NCBI RefSeq assembly: GCF_013409345.1
Contig: NZ_JACCBB010000001.1
Span: 3,720,001-3,784,000, forward strand
Direction: 5' to 3'
DNA length: 64,000 nucleotides
Source: Kineococcus aurantiacus
GTDB lineage: Bacteria; Actinomycetota; Actinomycetes; Actinomycetales; Kineococcaceae
Positions 8,451-18,200 of the stretch are shown here, piece after piece. Positions within the stretch are counted from its first letter, which is position 1; each line of letters opens with the position of its first letter. Both the position numbers and the translations under genes were made by a program. A model generated the notes under the pieces. The model saw only the letters and a program-made list of their open reading frames with translations, was not told where the DNA came from and did not search any database.

Positions 8451-9296
8451 GTGCGCATCGACCTGCACACGCACTCCACGGCGTCCGACGGGACACAACC
8501 CCCCGCCGCCGTGATCGCCTCCGCAGCGCAGGCCGGGCTCGACGTCGTGGCTCTCACCGACCACGACACGAGCACGGGCTGGGCGGAGGCCGCGGCGGCG
8601 GCCGATCGAGAAGGGCTCCGGTTCGTCCCGGGCGTCGAGATCAGCTGCCTGCTCCGTGGGGTGTCCGTGCACCTGCTGTCCTACTTCCACGACCCCGAGG
8701 ACCCCGCCCTCGTCGCCATGCTGGCCGAGTCCCGCGCCTCCCGGGTCGGACGGGCCCGGCAGATGGTCGACCTCCTCGCCCCCGACACGGGCCTGCGCTG
8801 GGAGGACGTCCTGGAGCACGTCCACGGTGCGGCGACCATCGGGCGGCCCCACCTCGCCGACGCCCTCGTGGCGCGCGGGGTCGTGGCCGACCGCGACGAG
8901 GCCTTCGCGACCCTGCTGTCCGGCCGCAGCAAGTACTTCGTCCCGCAGGTCGCCCCCGACCCCGTCGAGGCCGTGAAGCGCGTGCGGACCGCCGGCGGCG
9001 TCCCCGTCATCGCGCACCCGGCCGCGTCCAAGCGGGGCTGCTGCATCGACGACGACCAGATCGAGGCGATGGTCGACGCCGGGATGGCCGGCCTCGAGGT
9101 CGACCACCGGGACCACTCCGACGCCGAGCGGGCCCACCTGCGCGACGTCGCCCGCTCGCTGGGGCTGTTCGTGACGGGCTCCAGCGACTACCACGGCGCC
9201 GGGAAGCAGAACCGGCTGGCCGAGAACACCACCCACCCCGAGGCGCTGGAGCGCCTCGACGCCCTGGCGGCTGAGCGGGTCGTGCACCCGGCGTGA
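8451..9296 (+). CDS. PHP-domain phosphoesterase
   Basis: A 281-residue polymerase-and-histidinol-phosphatase (PHP) domain protein, similar to nucleoside 3',5'-bisphosphate phosphatases (YciV/TrpH). Metal-binding motifs in order are DLHTHS, LTDHDT, GVEIS, the IGRPHLA insertion-domain motif, VIAHP, and GSSDYHG near residue 245. The expected role is hydrolysis of small phosphate esters in the cytoplasm. The start at 8451 gives the canonical beginning MRIDLHTHS and fits the TAAAGT -10; GTG 8442 would add three residues. It overlaps marC by 4 nt (GTGA), indicating an operon. Confidence 0.9.
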   Translation: MRIDLHTHSTASDGTQPPAAVIASAAQAGLDVVALTDHDTSTGWAEAAAAADREGLRFVPGVEISCLLRGVSVHLLSYFHDPEDPALVAMLAESRASRVGRARQMVDLLAPDTGLRWEDVLEHVHGAATIGRPHLADALVARGVVADRDEAFATLLSGRSKYFVPQVAPDPVEAVKRVRTAGGVPVIAHPAASKRGCCIDDDQIEAMVDAGMAGLEVDHRDHSDAERAHLRDVARSLGLFVTGSSDYHGAGKQNRLAENTTHPEALERLDALAAERVVHPA

Positions 9297-9898
9297 ACTG
9301 GCAGCTCTTCGGCGAGTCCTTCGTCACCCTCTTCGTCATCATGGACCCGCTGGGGACCGTGCCCATCTTCCTGGGGCTGACCGCCAGCTTCAGCCCCGCC
9401 CAGCGCTCGCGCGCGGCCCGGCAGGCCGTGATCGTCGCGTTCGGCGTCATCGTCGCCTTCGCGGTCTTCGGGCAGCGCATCCTGGACTACCTGCACATCA
9501 GCCTGCCCTCGCTGCAGGCCGCCGGCGGGCTGCTCCTCCTGCTCATCGCCCTGGAGCTGCTGACGGGCAAGGGCGACGAGCCGACGAGCACCGTCGGCGT
9601 CAACGTCGCGATGGTCCCGCTGGGCACACCGCTGCTGGCCGGGCCGGGCGCGATCGTCGCCACCATGGTCTTCGTGCAGCAGTCCGAGGGCGTGCGCGAC
9701 TGGGCCGCCATCGCCCTCGGCGTCGTCACCGTCCACATCACGCTGTGGCTGGCGATGCGCTTCGCGGGCGTGGTGCACCGGCTGCTGGGCGACTCGGGGG
9801 TCCTGCTCGTGACCCGGGTCGCGGGTCTGCTGCTGTCGGCCATCGCCGTCCAGCTGGTCGCCGACGCCGTCCGCGCCTTCGTCGTCGGGACGGCCTGA
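9293..9898 (+). CDS. MarC-family integral membrane protein
   Basis: A 201-residue, six-helix membrane protein of the MarC (UPF0056) family. Hallmarks are the MDPLGTVPIFLGLT loop in the first helix pair and the internal repeat beginning VPLGTPLLAGPGAI near residue 105. The GTG start overlaps the PHP stop by 4 nt. The family was once linked to multiple antibiotic resistance but its transport function has not been established. It converges on the DEAD helicase across a perfect inverted repeat. Confidence 0.93.
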   Translation: MNWQLFGESFVTLFVIMDPLGTVPIFLGLTASFSPAQRSRAARQAVIVAFGVIVAFAVFGQRILDYLHISLPSLQAAGGLLLLLIALELLTGKGDEPTSTVGVNVAMVPLGTPLLAGPGAIVATMVFVQQSEGVRDWAAIALGVVTVHITLWLAMRFAGVVHRLLGDSGVLLVTRVAGLLLSAIAVQLVADAVRAFVVGTA

Positions 9899-9906
9899 CC
9901 CTCCCG

Positions 9907-9934
9907 CCGGTCCCCGGGTTGCCCCGGGGACCGG
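9907..9934. terminator. Bidirectional terminator
   Basis: A perfect 12-bp inverted repeat (CCGGTCCCCGGG) with a short loop between the convergent marC and helicase genes. Confidence 0.7.
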
Positions 9935-9945
9935 TGGGCCGGGCG

Positions 9946-11991
9946 TCAGTCGGTGACGGTGACCGGCTCCGCGTCCGCGCTCGTCCCGGTGGCCGGTTCG
10001 GCCGTCTTCGCGGTGCGGGTGCGCCGGCGGCGGGGCGCGGGGGCGGTGTCCGCGTCCGCCGGTGCGTCCGCCGTCGGCTCGGCACCCGGTTCCGTGGTCG
10101 GCTCGGCCGTCTTGGCGGTGCGGGTGCGCCGGCGGCGGGGGGCCGGAGCCTCCTCGGGGGTCGCCTCCGTGGTCGCCTCGGGGGTCGCCTCAGGAGTCGC
10201 CTCAGGAGTCGCCTCGGCCGTCTTGGCGGTCCGGGTGCGCCGGCGGCGGGGCGCGGGGGTGTCGTCCCCGGCCGCCGGGGTCGGGTCGGCCTGCGCGGTG
10301 GTCACCGGCTCGGCCGCCTCGGCCGCCTCGGGAGCCGCCTCGGCAGCCGCCGCGGGGGTGGTGCGACGACGACGGCGAGGGGCCGGCGCGGTGTCGGGCG
10401 TGACGTCCGGCGTGACGTCGGCCGCGGTCTCGGGCTCGACGGTCGCCTCGACGGTTCCCTCGGTGGTCCCGGGGGCCGCCGCGGTGCCGGTGGCCTCGAC
10501 CTCGACGCCGTTGCGCGTGCGGCGACGGTTGCGGGTGCGCCGGGGACGCTCCTCGCGCGGCTCCTCCACGGCCTCCTCGCGGGCGGGGCCACGGGCCGAC
10601 CCGCGGTCGGACGCGCGGTCGGAGCCGCGGTCGGACCCCTTGCGCGGGCGGCGGCCCTTGGCGGCGCCGACCTCGCCGAGGTCCTCGACCTGCTCGGCCT
10701 CCAGCCCGGCGCGCGTGCGCTGGGTGCGCGGCAGCCGGCCCGTCGTGCCCTGCGGGATGTTGAGGTCCTCGAACAGGTGCGCGGAGGTGGAGTACGTCTC
10801 GACGGGCTCGCCGAAGCCGAGGCCCAGCGCCTTGTCGATGAGGCTCCAGCGGGGCAGCTCGTCCCAGTCCACGAAGGTCACCGCGACCCCGGTGTTCCCG
10901 GCCCGGCCCGTGCGGCCGATGCGGTGCAGGTACGTCTTCTCGTCCTCGGGGCACTGGTAGTTCACGACGTGCGTGACGTCCTCGACGTCGATGCCGCGGG
11001 CCGCGACGTCGGTGGCGACGAGCACGTCGACCTTGCCGTGCCGGAACGCGCGCAGCGCCTGCTCGCGCGCGCCCTGGCCGAGGTCGCCGTGGATGGCGGC
11101 CGCCGCGAAACCGCGCTCGGTGAGCTGCTCGGCGACCGAGGCTGCCGTCCGCTTGGTGCGGCTGAAGACGATTGTGAGGCCGCGGCCGGTGGCCTGCAGC
11201 ATCTTGGCCAGCACCTCGACCTTGTCGAGCGCGTGGGTGCGGTACGCGAACTGGGTGATGGCCGCGACGGTGGCGCCGTCGTCGGTCGGGTCGACGGCGC
11301 GGATGTGCGTCGGCTGGCGCATGTACGAGCGCGCCATCGCCACGACCGGACCGGGCATCGTCGCGGAGAAGAGCATCGTCTGGCGGGCCGGGTTCGTCTG
11401 CGCCAGCAGGCGCTCGACGTCGGGCAGGAAGCCCAGGTCGAGCATCTCGTCGGCCTCGTCGAGGACGACGCACATGACGTTCGACAGGTCCAGGTGACGC
11501 TGCTGGGCCAGGTCGAGCAGACGGCCCGGGGTCCCCACGACGACGTCGACGCCCTTGACGAGGGCGTCGATCTGCGGTTCGTAGGCGCGGCCGCCGTAGA
11601 CGGTGAGGATGCGCGCGGGGTAGTTCCGGCTGGCGGTGGTGAGGTCACCGGCGACCTGCACCGCGAGCTCGCGGGTGGGGACGATCACGAGGGCCTGCGG
11701 CTTGCCGGGGTGCACCAGCGCGTCGTACGCCGCGTCGCCCTGCACGGCGGTGCGCTGCAGCAGCGGCACGCCGAAGCCGAGGGTCTTGCCGGTGCCGGTC
11801 TTGGCCTGGCCGATGATGTCGTGCCCGCTCAGCGCCACCGGCAGCGTCATCGACTGGATGGGGAACGGGGTGGTGATGCCGGCACCGGCCAGGGACTGCG
11901 CGATGCGCGCGTCGACGCCGTGCTCGGCGAAGGTGCCGATGTGGTGGGCGGTGCCCTCGGTGGTGCTGTCGGTGGTGCTCTGGTCGGTCAT
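9946..11991 (-). CDS. DEAD-box RNA helicase with repetitive basic tail
   Basis: A 681-residue ATP-dependent RNA helicase (RhlE/CshA-like) for RNA unwinding. Motifs in order: Q-motif GITTPFPIQSMTLP, motif I AKTGTGKT, Ia PTRELAVQ, II DEAD (VLDEADEML), III SAT, then the RecA2 motifs with VATDVAARGIDVE (V) and HRIGRTGRAG (VI). The conserved core ends about residue 385. The remaining nearly 300 residues are low-complexity: acidic/Pro/Ala/Thr stretches alternating with Arg clusters, including three copies of PAPRRRRTRTAKTAE. Such basic tails generally bind RNA. ATG at 11991 precedes the Q-motif by about 30 residues. The gene lies in the same neighbourhood as M. tuberculosis rhlE relative to the DUF3107 and DUF3152 genes. 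Confidence 0.93.
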   Translation of the reverse strand: MTDQSTTDSTTEGTAHHIGTFAEHGVDARIAQSLAGAGITTPFPIQSMTLPVALSGHDIIGQAKTGTGKTLGFGVPLLQRTAVQGDAAYDALVHPGKPQALVIVPTRELAVQVAGDLTTASRNYPARILTVYGGRAYEPQIDALVKGVDVVVGTPGRLLDLAQQRHLDLSNVMCVVLDEADEMLDLGFLPDVERLLAQTNPARQTMLFSATMPGPVVAMARSYMRQPTHIRAVDPTDDGATVAAITQFAYRTHALDKVEVLAKMLQATGRGLTIVFSRTKRTAASVAEQLTERGFAAAAIHGDLGQGAREQALRAFRHGKVDVLVATDVAARGIDVEDVTHVVNYQCPEDEKTYLHRIGRTGRAGNTGVAVTFVDWDELPRWSLIDKALGLGFGEPVETYSTSAHLFEDLNIPQGTTGRLPRTQRTRAGLEAEQVEDLGEVGAAKGRRPRKGSDRGSDRASDRGSARGPAREEAVEEPREERPRRTRNRRRTRNGVEVEATGTAAAPGTTEGTVEATVEPETAADVTPDVTPDTAPAPRRRRRTTPAAAAEAAPEAAEAAEPVTTAQADPTPAAGDDTPAPRRRRTRTAKTAEATPEATPEATPEATTEATPEEAPAPRRRRTRTAKTAEPTTEPGAEPTADAPADADTAPAPRRRRTRTAKTAEPATGTSADAEPVTVTD
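9990..10262 (-). repeat. Three diverged tandem units encoding the Arg-rich tail
   Basis: Units of roughly 105-115 nt share a common core encoding PAPRRRRTRTAKTAE (cores around 9990-10049, 10094-10150 and 10206-10262). Between the second and third, short repeats encode ATPE steps. Confidence 0.75.
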
Positions 11992-12252
11992 GCGTCTCCC
12001 GTGCGAGGGGCGACGGCGGCTGCGTCCGCGCGGAACCCGCTGCAGGGGCTCGCGGGGAACCGGAGCGAGCGGCGGGGAACGTCGTCAGGCGGGGCGTGCA
12101 GCCGCGTCGCGGCAGTCGGCAGCCGATCGTGACTGGCGACCGGGCAACCCTGAACACGACCATGGTAACCGGGTGCGGCCCCGGCGTGACGCGGCGCCGC
12201 CGGCCGGGCGCGCCGGAGGGTGACGGGACCCGTCACCGCCCCTGCGCGCCCG

Positions 12253-12282
12253 GCCGGCTCCCCGGGTGGCTCCGGGGCCGGT
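12253..12282 (-). terminator. Possible terminator of the DUF3107 gene
   Basis: GC-rich inverted repeat (CCGGC-T-CCCCGG against CCGGGGCCGG) directly after the stop; no T-run. The rest of the 291-nt gap between the two minus-strand genes (11992-12282) shows no coding sequence and presumably carries the helicase promoter. Confidence 0.4.
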
Positions 12283-12507
12283 TCAGGACAGGCCGAAACC
12301 GACCTTGCGCTGCTCCTGCGCGCCGATGTCGACGTACCCGAGCGTCGCCGCCGGGACGACGACCTTGCGCCCCTTCTCGTCCGCCAGCTCGAGCACCGTG
12401 CCGCCGGACAGCGCCTTGGTGACGGCAGCGGTGATCTCCTCGCTGGTCTGGGCCGACTCGAACACCAGCTCGCGTGCGACGTTCTGCACGCCGATCCGAA
12501 CCTCCAC
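12283..12507 (-). CDS. DUF3107 small conserved protein
   Basis: A 74-residue protein of the actinobacterial DUF3107 family (M. tuberculosis Rv3208A type). It begins MEVRIGVQNVARELVFES and ends with a conserved GYVDIGAQEQRKVGFG. GTG 12507 is preceded by GGAGGGG at good spacing and matches the family length of about 75 residues. It is predicted to be a compact alpha/beta protein; no catalytic motif is apparent and the function is unknown. Its position beside the DUF3152 lipoprotein gene and the DEAD helicase reproduces the mycobacterial order. Confidence 0.88.
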   Translation of the reverse strand: MEVRIGVQNVARELVFESAQTSEEITAAVTKALSGGTVLELADEKGRKVVVPAATLGYVDIGAQEQRKVGFGLS

Positions 12508-12651
12508 CGCAGTCCCCTCCAGGGTTTCGCCGATCTCGTCTCGTGCACGGCCGCACGGGCGGCCGCCGCTCCACGCTAGTCGTCGCCGGTCCCCGTCGCC
12601 GCAGCGCGGCGCTCCGGTTCGCTCCCGGCGGACGGGTGGCATGCTGCGCCC

Positions 12652-13446
12652 GTGGCCGCCCCGCACCGCTTCCCCGCCCGCCGCGCCCTGCTGCTGGGCG
12701 GGGTGGGCCTCGCGCTGGCCGGCTGCACGGGCACCCCGACGGCGGCGAGCACGCCCGGTGCTCCCACCACCACGACCCCCCGCGCCACCACCCCGGCGGG
12801 GGCGACCAGCGCGGCGGCTGCCGCCCCCACCTCCCCGGCCGCCCCGACGACCAGCGCCCTGCCGCCCGGGCTCACGCAGGCCGACGTCGACGCCGGTGTC
12901 CTGCGCCGGGAGGTCCCGCGGTCCGGCGGCGGGGCGCTCGTCGTCGTCCCCGGCTCCAGCCCGGCCCCGCCCTCGGCGCGCGTGCGCACCGTGCGCGTGG
13001 AGGTGGAGCGGGACCTCCTCGACGCGGGCCTGCTGGACGCCACCGCGTTCGCCGACTTCGCCCTCGGGGTGCTCAACGACCCCCGCAGCTGGGGCGCCGG
13101 GGGCACGACGAGCTTCGCGCGCACCGACGGCGAGGCGCAGGTGAGGCTGGTCCTGGCCACCCCGGACACCTCCGCGGCGCTGTGCCGGCCGCTGCGGACG
13201 ATGGGGACGCTGTCGTGCCGTTCCGGCGACGCGGCCGTCCTCACCTGGTACCGGTGGGTCGAGGCGATCCCCGACTACGGCGAGGACCGCACCGGCTACC
13301 GGCAGTACGTCGTCAACCACGAGATCGGGCACGTCCTGGGTCACGGCCACGAGCCGAACCCCGGGCCCGGCCGGCTGGCGCCGGTGATGGCGCAGCAGAC
13401 CAAGGGGCTGCGCGGCGCCCTGCCCAACCCTTGGCCCAACCCCTGA
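12652..13446 (+). CDS. DUF3152 lipoprotein, putative zinc metalloprotease
   Basis: A 264-residue exported lipoprotein. The signal peptide (twin Arg near residues 10-11, hydrophobic segment, then lipobox LAGC with Cys25) is followed by a Pro/Thr/Ala-rich linker to about residue 85 and the DUF3152 domain. The domain holds the zincin motif HEIGHVLGHGHE (HExxHxxGxxH type) near residue 224 and a following PVMAQQTKGL Met-turn-like segment. It is therefore probably a surface zinc-dependent peptidase; no substrate is known. GTG 12652 places the signal peptide correctly. A CATGCT hexamer lies 6 nt upstream, possibly a weak leaderless promoter. Confidence 0.85.
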   Translation: MAAPHRFPARRALLLGGVGLALAGCTGTPTAASTPGAPTTTTPRATTPAGATSAAAAAPTSPAAPTTSALPPGLTQADVDAGVLRREVPRSGGGALVVVPGSSPAPPSARVRTVRVEVERDLLDAGLLDATAFADFALGVLNDPRSWGAGGTTSFARTDGEAQVRLVLATPDTSAALCRPLRTMGTLSCRSGDAAVLTWYRWVEAIPDYGEDRTGYRQYVVNHEIGHVLGHGHEPNPGPGRLAPVMAQQTKGLRGALPNPWPNP

Positions 13447-13459
13447 CGCGCTCAGCGGG

Positions 13460-13918
13460 TCAGCGGGTCACCGTGCGCAGCGCCTGACCCGGCCGCAGGC
13501 TGCGGATGCGCAGCACGTCCCCGTCGACCTCCGTCAGCACCACCGACGTCAGCTCCAGGCGGAACAGGACGAACGGCGGCGGTGGCTGCCGCTCGGCCGT
13601 GAAGTCGGCCAGGACGGCCGCGTCGGTGACCTCCACGGCCCGGGCGGCGAGCTTGGCGTCACCGCCGGTCATCGAGCCGTCGCCGGGGTTGGCGTGCAGC
13701 GCGCACCGCGGGTCCCGGCGCAGGTCGTCCACCTTGCGCGCCGGCACCATCGACCCCAGCAGCAGGTCCCCCCGCCACAGGTCGACCTCGGTGCCCCACA
13801 CCCGGGGTGAGCCGTCGCGCGCCAGCGAGGCGAGCACGTGGTGCTTGCTGGCCGTGAAGCGCGCCAGCACCGCGGCGGCGAACCCCGCCCCGGCGGTCTC
13901 GACATCGGCCCAGCGCAT
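13460..13918 (-). CDS. Pyridoxamine 5'-phosphate oxidase-fold protein
   Basis: A split-barrel protein of about 152 residues from the PNPOx / F420-dependent reductase superfamily. Recognisable blocks are HHVLASLARDGSPRVWGTEV near residue 25, LLLGSMVPARKVDDLRRDPRCALHANP in the middle, and the C-terminal strand LFRLELTSVVLTEVDGD. Such proteins bind FMN, F420 or haem; the cofactor is not evident here. The start is uncertain: ATG 13918 fits the fold, but no ribosome site is obvious and a GTG lies a few codons upstream. Confidence 0.72.
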   Translation of the reverse strand: MRWADVETAGAGFAAAVLARFTASKHHVLASLARDGSPRVWGTEVDLWRGDLLLGSMVPARKVDDLRRDPRCALHANPGDGSMTGGDAKLAARAVEVTDAAVLADFTAERQPPPPFVLFRLELTSVVLTEVDGDVLRIRSLRPGQALRTVTR

Positions 13919-13994
13919 CGAGGAGGTCACGACGGCACCGTGCACCACGGGTCCGACACGACCCCGGCCCGCCGCACCGTGGCAGGCTCCAGGC

Positions 13995-14360
13995 GTGGAA
14001 CCGCACCTGCCCGAGCGCGCCGAGGAGGTCCTGGAGGTCGTGCACGCCATCCCGAGCGGCCGCGTCCTCACCTACGGCGACGTGGGCGCCCGGGTCGGCG
14101 ACCGCGGGCCCCGGTTCGTCGGCAACGTCCTGCGCCGCTTCGGCTCCGACGCCCCCTGGTGGCGCGTCCTGCGCGCCGACGGCAGCGCCCCGCCGCCCCT
14201 GGCCGGTGAGGCGCTGCGGCGCTGGCGGTCCGAGGGGACCCCGCTGCGGCGGCTGGCCCACGACGCCGCCGACGTGCGCGTCGACCTCGGCCGGGCCCGC
14301 TGGGACGCGGGGGAGTGGGCGGCCCCCTGGGAGGGACCGGCCGGGGAGGGGCGGCGGTGA
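13995..14360 (+). CDS. Alkyltransferase-like protein (ATL, MGMT fold without Cys)
   Basis: A 121-residue protein with the DNA-binding domain of O6-methylguanine methyltransferase: VLEVVHAIPSGRVLTYGDVGARVG, then GNVLRRF. The active-site PCHR motif is replaced by PWWR (Pro54-Arg57) and the protein contains no cysteine at all. It therefore cannot transfer an alkyl group and should act like ATL proteins, which bind O6-alkylguanine and hand it to nucleotide excision repair. GTG 13995 gives a normal ATL length. It overlaps metF by 4 nt and leads into adnA-adnB. M. tuberculosis Rv3204 occupies the same position. Confidence 0.88.
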   Translation: MEPHLPERAEEVLEVVHAIPSGRVLTYGDVGARVGDRGPRFVGNVLRRFGSDAPWWRVLRADGSAPPPLAGEALRRWRSEGTPLRRLAHDAADVRVDLGRARWDAGEWAAPWEGPAGEGRR

Positions 14361-15265
14361 CGCTCGTCGAGGACCTGCGCGCGGCCCGGCGGCGCTTCTC
14401 CGTGGAGTTCTCCCCGGCCCACGACGAGGCGACGGCCGCCCGGCAGTGGCGCGCCGTGGAGCGCCTCGGCGCGCTCGGTCCCGTCTTCGCCTCGGTCACC
14501 TACGGCGCCGGCGGCGGCGACCGGGCCGGCACGGTCGAGCTGGCCTCCCGCACCGCGCGCGAGACCCCGCTGCGGCCCGTGGCGCACCTGACGGCCGTGG
14601 GGCAGTCGGCCGCCCAGCTCGCCGCCGTCGTGGACGAGCTGGTCGAGGGCGGGGTGCGCGACGTCCTGGCCCTGCGCGGTGACCCGCACGGGGACCCCCG
14701 CGCGCCCTGGGAACCGCACCCGGAGGGGCTCGCGCACGCCGACCAGCTCGTGCGGCTGGCCCTCGCCCGGGGCGTGGAGGGCGTCGGCGTCGCGGCCTTC
14801 CCCCTGGGCCACCCCGAGTCGCCCGACGCCGACACCGACCTGCGGCACCTGCTGGGCAAGTTCGCCGCCGGGGCCGGTTTCGCGATCGCGCAGCTGACGT
14901 ACGACGTCGAGGACTTCCTGCGGCTGCGGGACCGGCTCGCCGCGGCCGGCTGCGACGCGCCGCTCGTGCCGGGGCTGCTGCCCGTCACCAGCCCGCGGGT
15001 GCTGGAGGTGACCCGGCGGCTCACCGACGGGCACGAGCCGTCCTGGCTGAACCAGCGGCTGGCCCCCCTCCTCGACGACCGGGGCGCGTTCCGCGAGGAG
15101 GGCATGCGGGTGGCCGTCGAGGACGGCCGGCGGCTGCTCGCCGAGGGGGTCGAGGTGCTGCACCTGTACTCGCTCAACGCGGCCTCCAACGTCGAGGCCC
15201 TGGTGGGCGAGCTGGGCCTGGCCGACGCGCGGGAGGGGACGTGTCGGACCCCTGTGGTTCCGTGA
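14357..15265 (+). CDS. metF: Methylenetetrahydrofolate reductase
   Basis: A 302-residue FAD-dependent TIM-barrel enzyme that reduces 5,10-methylene-THF to 5-methyl-THF for methionine synthesis. Key sites: the catalytic Glu in RFSVEFSPA (about residue 20), VTYGAGGGD, the FAD/folate loop VLALRGDPHGD, and NAASNVEALV near the C-terminus. Length agrees with bacterial MetF. GTG 14357 overlaps the ATL stop in GTGA and has GGGGAGGGG upstream. Its place between two DNA-repair genes is odd functionally but may be transcriptional convenience. Confidence 0.93.
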   Translation: MTLVEDLRAARRRFSVEFSPAHDEATAARQWRAVERLGALGPVFASVTYGAGGGDRAGTVELASRTARETPLRPVAHLTAVGQSAAQLAAVVDELVEGGVRDVLALRGDPHGDPRAPWEPHPEGLAHADQLVRLALARGVEGVGVAAFPLGHPESPDADTDLRHLLGKFAAGAGFAIAQLTYDVEDFLRLRDRLAAAGCDAPLVPGLLPVTSPRVLEVTRRLTDGHEPSWLNQRLAPLLDDRGAFREEGMRVAVEDGRRLLAEGVEVLHLYSLNAASNVEALVGELGLADAREGTCRTPVVP

Positions 15266-18200
15266 CACCCGTGCTTCGAGAGCAGCAGGACGCCCCCGCT
15301 GGCGGGGCGGGTGAACCGCCGCGCCGCCTCCCGGTGCCGCGCCTGCGTCGCGCGGGGGAGTCCGCGCGCCCGGCCCCGCACCCGGACCCGCGGCAGGACG
15401 ACGTCCTCGCCACGCGCCCCGGCAGCGGCCCGCTGGTCGTCCTCGGCGCCCCCGGCAGCGGCCGGACGCACACCCTGCGCGAGCTGGTCGCCACCCGCGT
15501 CGAGCGCGACGGCCTGGCCCCCGACCGCGTCCTCGTGCTGGCCCCCACCCGCCGGGCGGCCGACCTGCTGCGCGACGAGCTGTCCGACCGCCTGCGCCGC
15601 ACGACGGGTCAGCCGGCGGCGCGGACGCCGCAGTCGTACGCCTTCGGCGTGCTGCGCCGCGTCCACGTCCTGGAGGGGGCCCCGCCGCCCCGGCTGATCT
15701 CCGGCGCCGAGCAGGACACCATCCTCGCCGAGCTGCTGCGCGGCCACCTGGACGCGGCCGCGGAGGCCGACGACCTGCCGCCCCTCGACCCCGCGGACGG
15801 TCCCGAGGACGACCCCGAGGACGACCCCGAGGACGACCCCGCGTCCGCCGGTGCGCTGCTCGCCCCGGTCTGGCCCGCCGGCGTCCCCCGCGACTCCTGG
15901 ACCCTGCGCAGCTTCCGCAACGAGCTGCGCGACCTGCTGATGCGCGCCGTCGAGCGGGGCCTGCGCCCCGACGACCTGCTCGCCCTGGGGCGCCGGGAGG
16001 ACCGCCCCGAGTGGGTGACCGCCGCCGCGGTGCTGGAGGAGTACCTGCAGGTCAACGCCCTGGGCCGGGCCGGGGCCTACGACCCGGCGGCCGTCGTCGA
16101 CGAGGCCGTCAACGCGCTGTCGGTGGCCCCCGAGCTGCTGCGGGAGGAGCGCGACCGCTGGGACCTCGTCGCCGTCGACGACGCCCACGACCTCTCCGAG
16201 GCCGCGTTCCGGCTGCTGGAGGCCGTCGCGGGCGGGCGCGACCTCGTCCTGACCGCCGACCCCGACTCCGTCACCCAGGGGTTCCGCGGCGCCGACGCCC
16301 GCACGGCCGCCGGCCTGGCCGACCGGTTCGCGGTGCGGGGCACCCCCGCGCGCACCGTCGTCCTCGGCACCGACCACCGCCAGCGCCGCGCGCTGCACCG
16401 GGTCACCCGCGCCGTCTCGACCCGCGTGGGCGCCCTGGGGGGTGCCGCCCAGCGCGCGGCCGGTCCCCGCCGCGAGGAGGACGGGCTCGTGGAGGTCGCC
16501 GTGCTCGGGTCGCCGACCCAGGAGGCCGCCTGGGTCGCCCAGCGGCTGCGCCGCCGCCACCTGCTCGACGGGGTGCCCTGGTCGCGGATGGCCGTCGTCG
16601 TCCGTTCCGCCGGGCACACCGCCGCCCTGCGCCGCGGGCTCACCCAGGCCGGTGTCCCGCTGGCCGTCCCGCTGGCCGAGGTCCCGGTGCGCGACGAGCC
16701 CGCCGTCCGGCCCCTGCTCGCCGCCCTCGGGGTCGTGCTCGACCCCTCCGGCCTCACCGACGCCGTCGCCCACGACCTCGTGACATCCCCCGTGGGGGGT
16801 GCCGACGTTGTCGCCGTCCGCCGGCTGCGGCAGTCGCTGCGCCGCCGCGAGCTGCTGGCCGGCGGCGGCCGCAGCAGCGACGTCGTCCTCACCGGCGCCC
16901 TCGCGCAGGTGCTGGCCGACCCCGACGCCCACCCCGGCGCCGGCGGCGACCTGGCCCTGCTGGACGACCCCGACGGCGCGGACCCGGCCCTGGCGCCCGC
17001 CCTCCGGGTCGCCGACGTCCTGCGCGCCGGCCGTCGCGCCGCGCGCGACCCCGACGCGAGCGCCGAGACCGTCCTGTGGGCGGTGTGGGACGCCACCGGG
17101 CTGGCCGAGCGCTGGCAGCGCTCGGCCCTCGCGGGCCCCTCCCAGGAGGGCGTCGACGCCGCGCGCGCCGACCGCGACCTCGACGCGGTCCTGGCCCTGT
17201 TCGAGGCCGCCGGCCGCTTCGTCGACCGCTTCCCCGGCAGCGGCAGCGCCGAGCGCTTCCTGCAGGAGCTGCTCGCCGCCGAGGTGCCCTCGGACACCCT
17301 CGCCGACCGCGCCCCCGACGCCGGGGCGGTCACGCTGACCACGCCGCAGGGCGCCGTCGGGCGCGAGTGGGACCTCGTCGTGGTCGCCGGGGTCCAGGAG
17401 GGCGTCTGGCCCGACCTGCGGCTGCGCGGTTCGCTGCTGGGCGCCCAGGACCTCGTCGACGTCGCGGAGGGCCGCGGCACCCTGGGGGCCGGCGCCCGCC
17501 GCGCCGTCCTCGAGGACGAGCTGCGCCTGTTCCACGTCGGGGTGTCCCGCGCCCGCGACGAGCTCGTGGTCACCGCCGTCCGCACCGAGGACGAGCGCCC
17601 GTCGGTGTTCGTCGGCCTCGTCGCCGACGCCGCCGGGCTCGCCGACGCGGACGACGACGAGCGTCCCGTCGCCACCGTGCCCCGCGCCGTGTCGCTGACG
17701 GCCCTCGTGGCGCGGCTGCGGCAGGTCGTGTGCGCCCCCGAGGCGGCCGAGACCCCCGAGCGCCGGGCCTCGGCCGCGGCGCGGCTGGCGGAGCTGGCCC
17801 GCGCCGGGGTCCCCGGGGCGGACCCGGCCGACTGGTACGGCGTGGACGACGTCACCGACCCCGGCCCCCTGCGCGCACCCCACGACGAGGTCCCCGTCTC
17901 CCCCTCGCGGGTGGAGGGCTTCGAGCGCTGCGGGTTGCGCTGGCTGATGGACACCTCCGGGGCCCGGACCGCGGACTCGACGAGCCAGTCCATCGGCAAC
18001 CTGGTGCACCGCATCGCCTCCGAGGCCCCCGACGCGGACGCCGCCGAGCTGCGGCGGCGCCTGGACCAGCTGTGGCCCACCCTCGGGCTGCCCGAGGGCT
18101 GGGTCGGCGCGACCGCCCGGGCGCGCGCGGAGCGGATGCTCGACAAGCTCGCCGACTACTACCGCGAGGCCCGCCGCGAGGGCCGGACCCTGCAGGGCGT

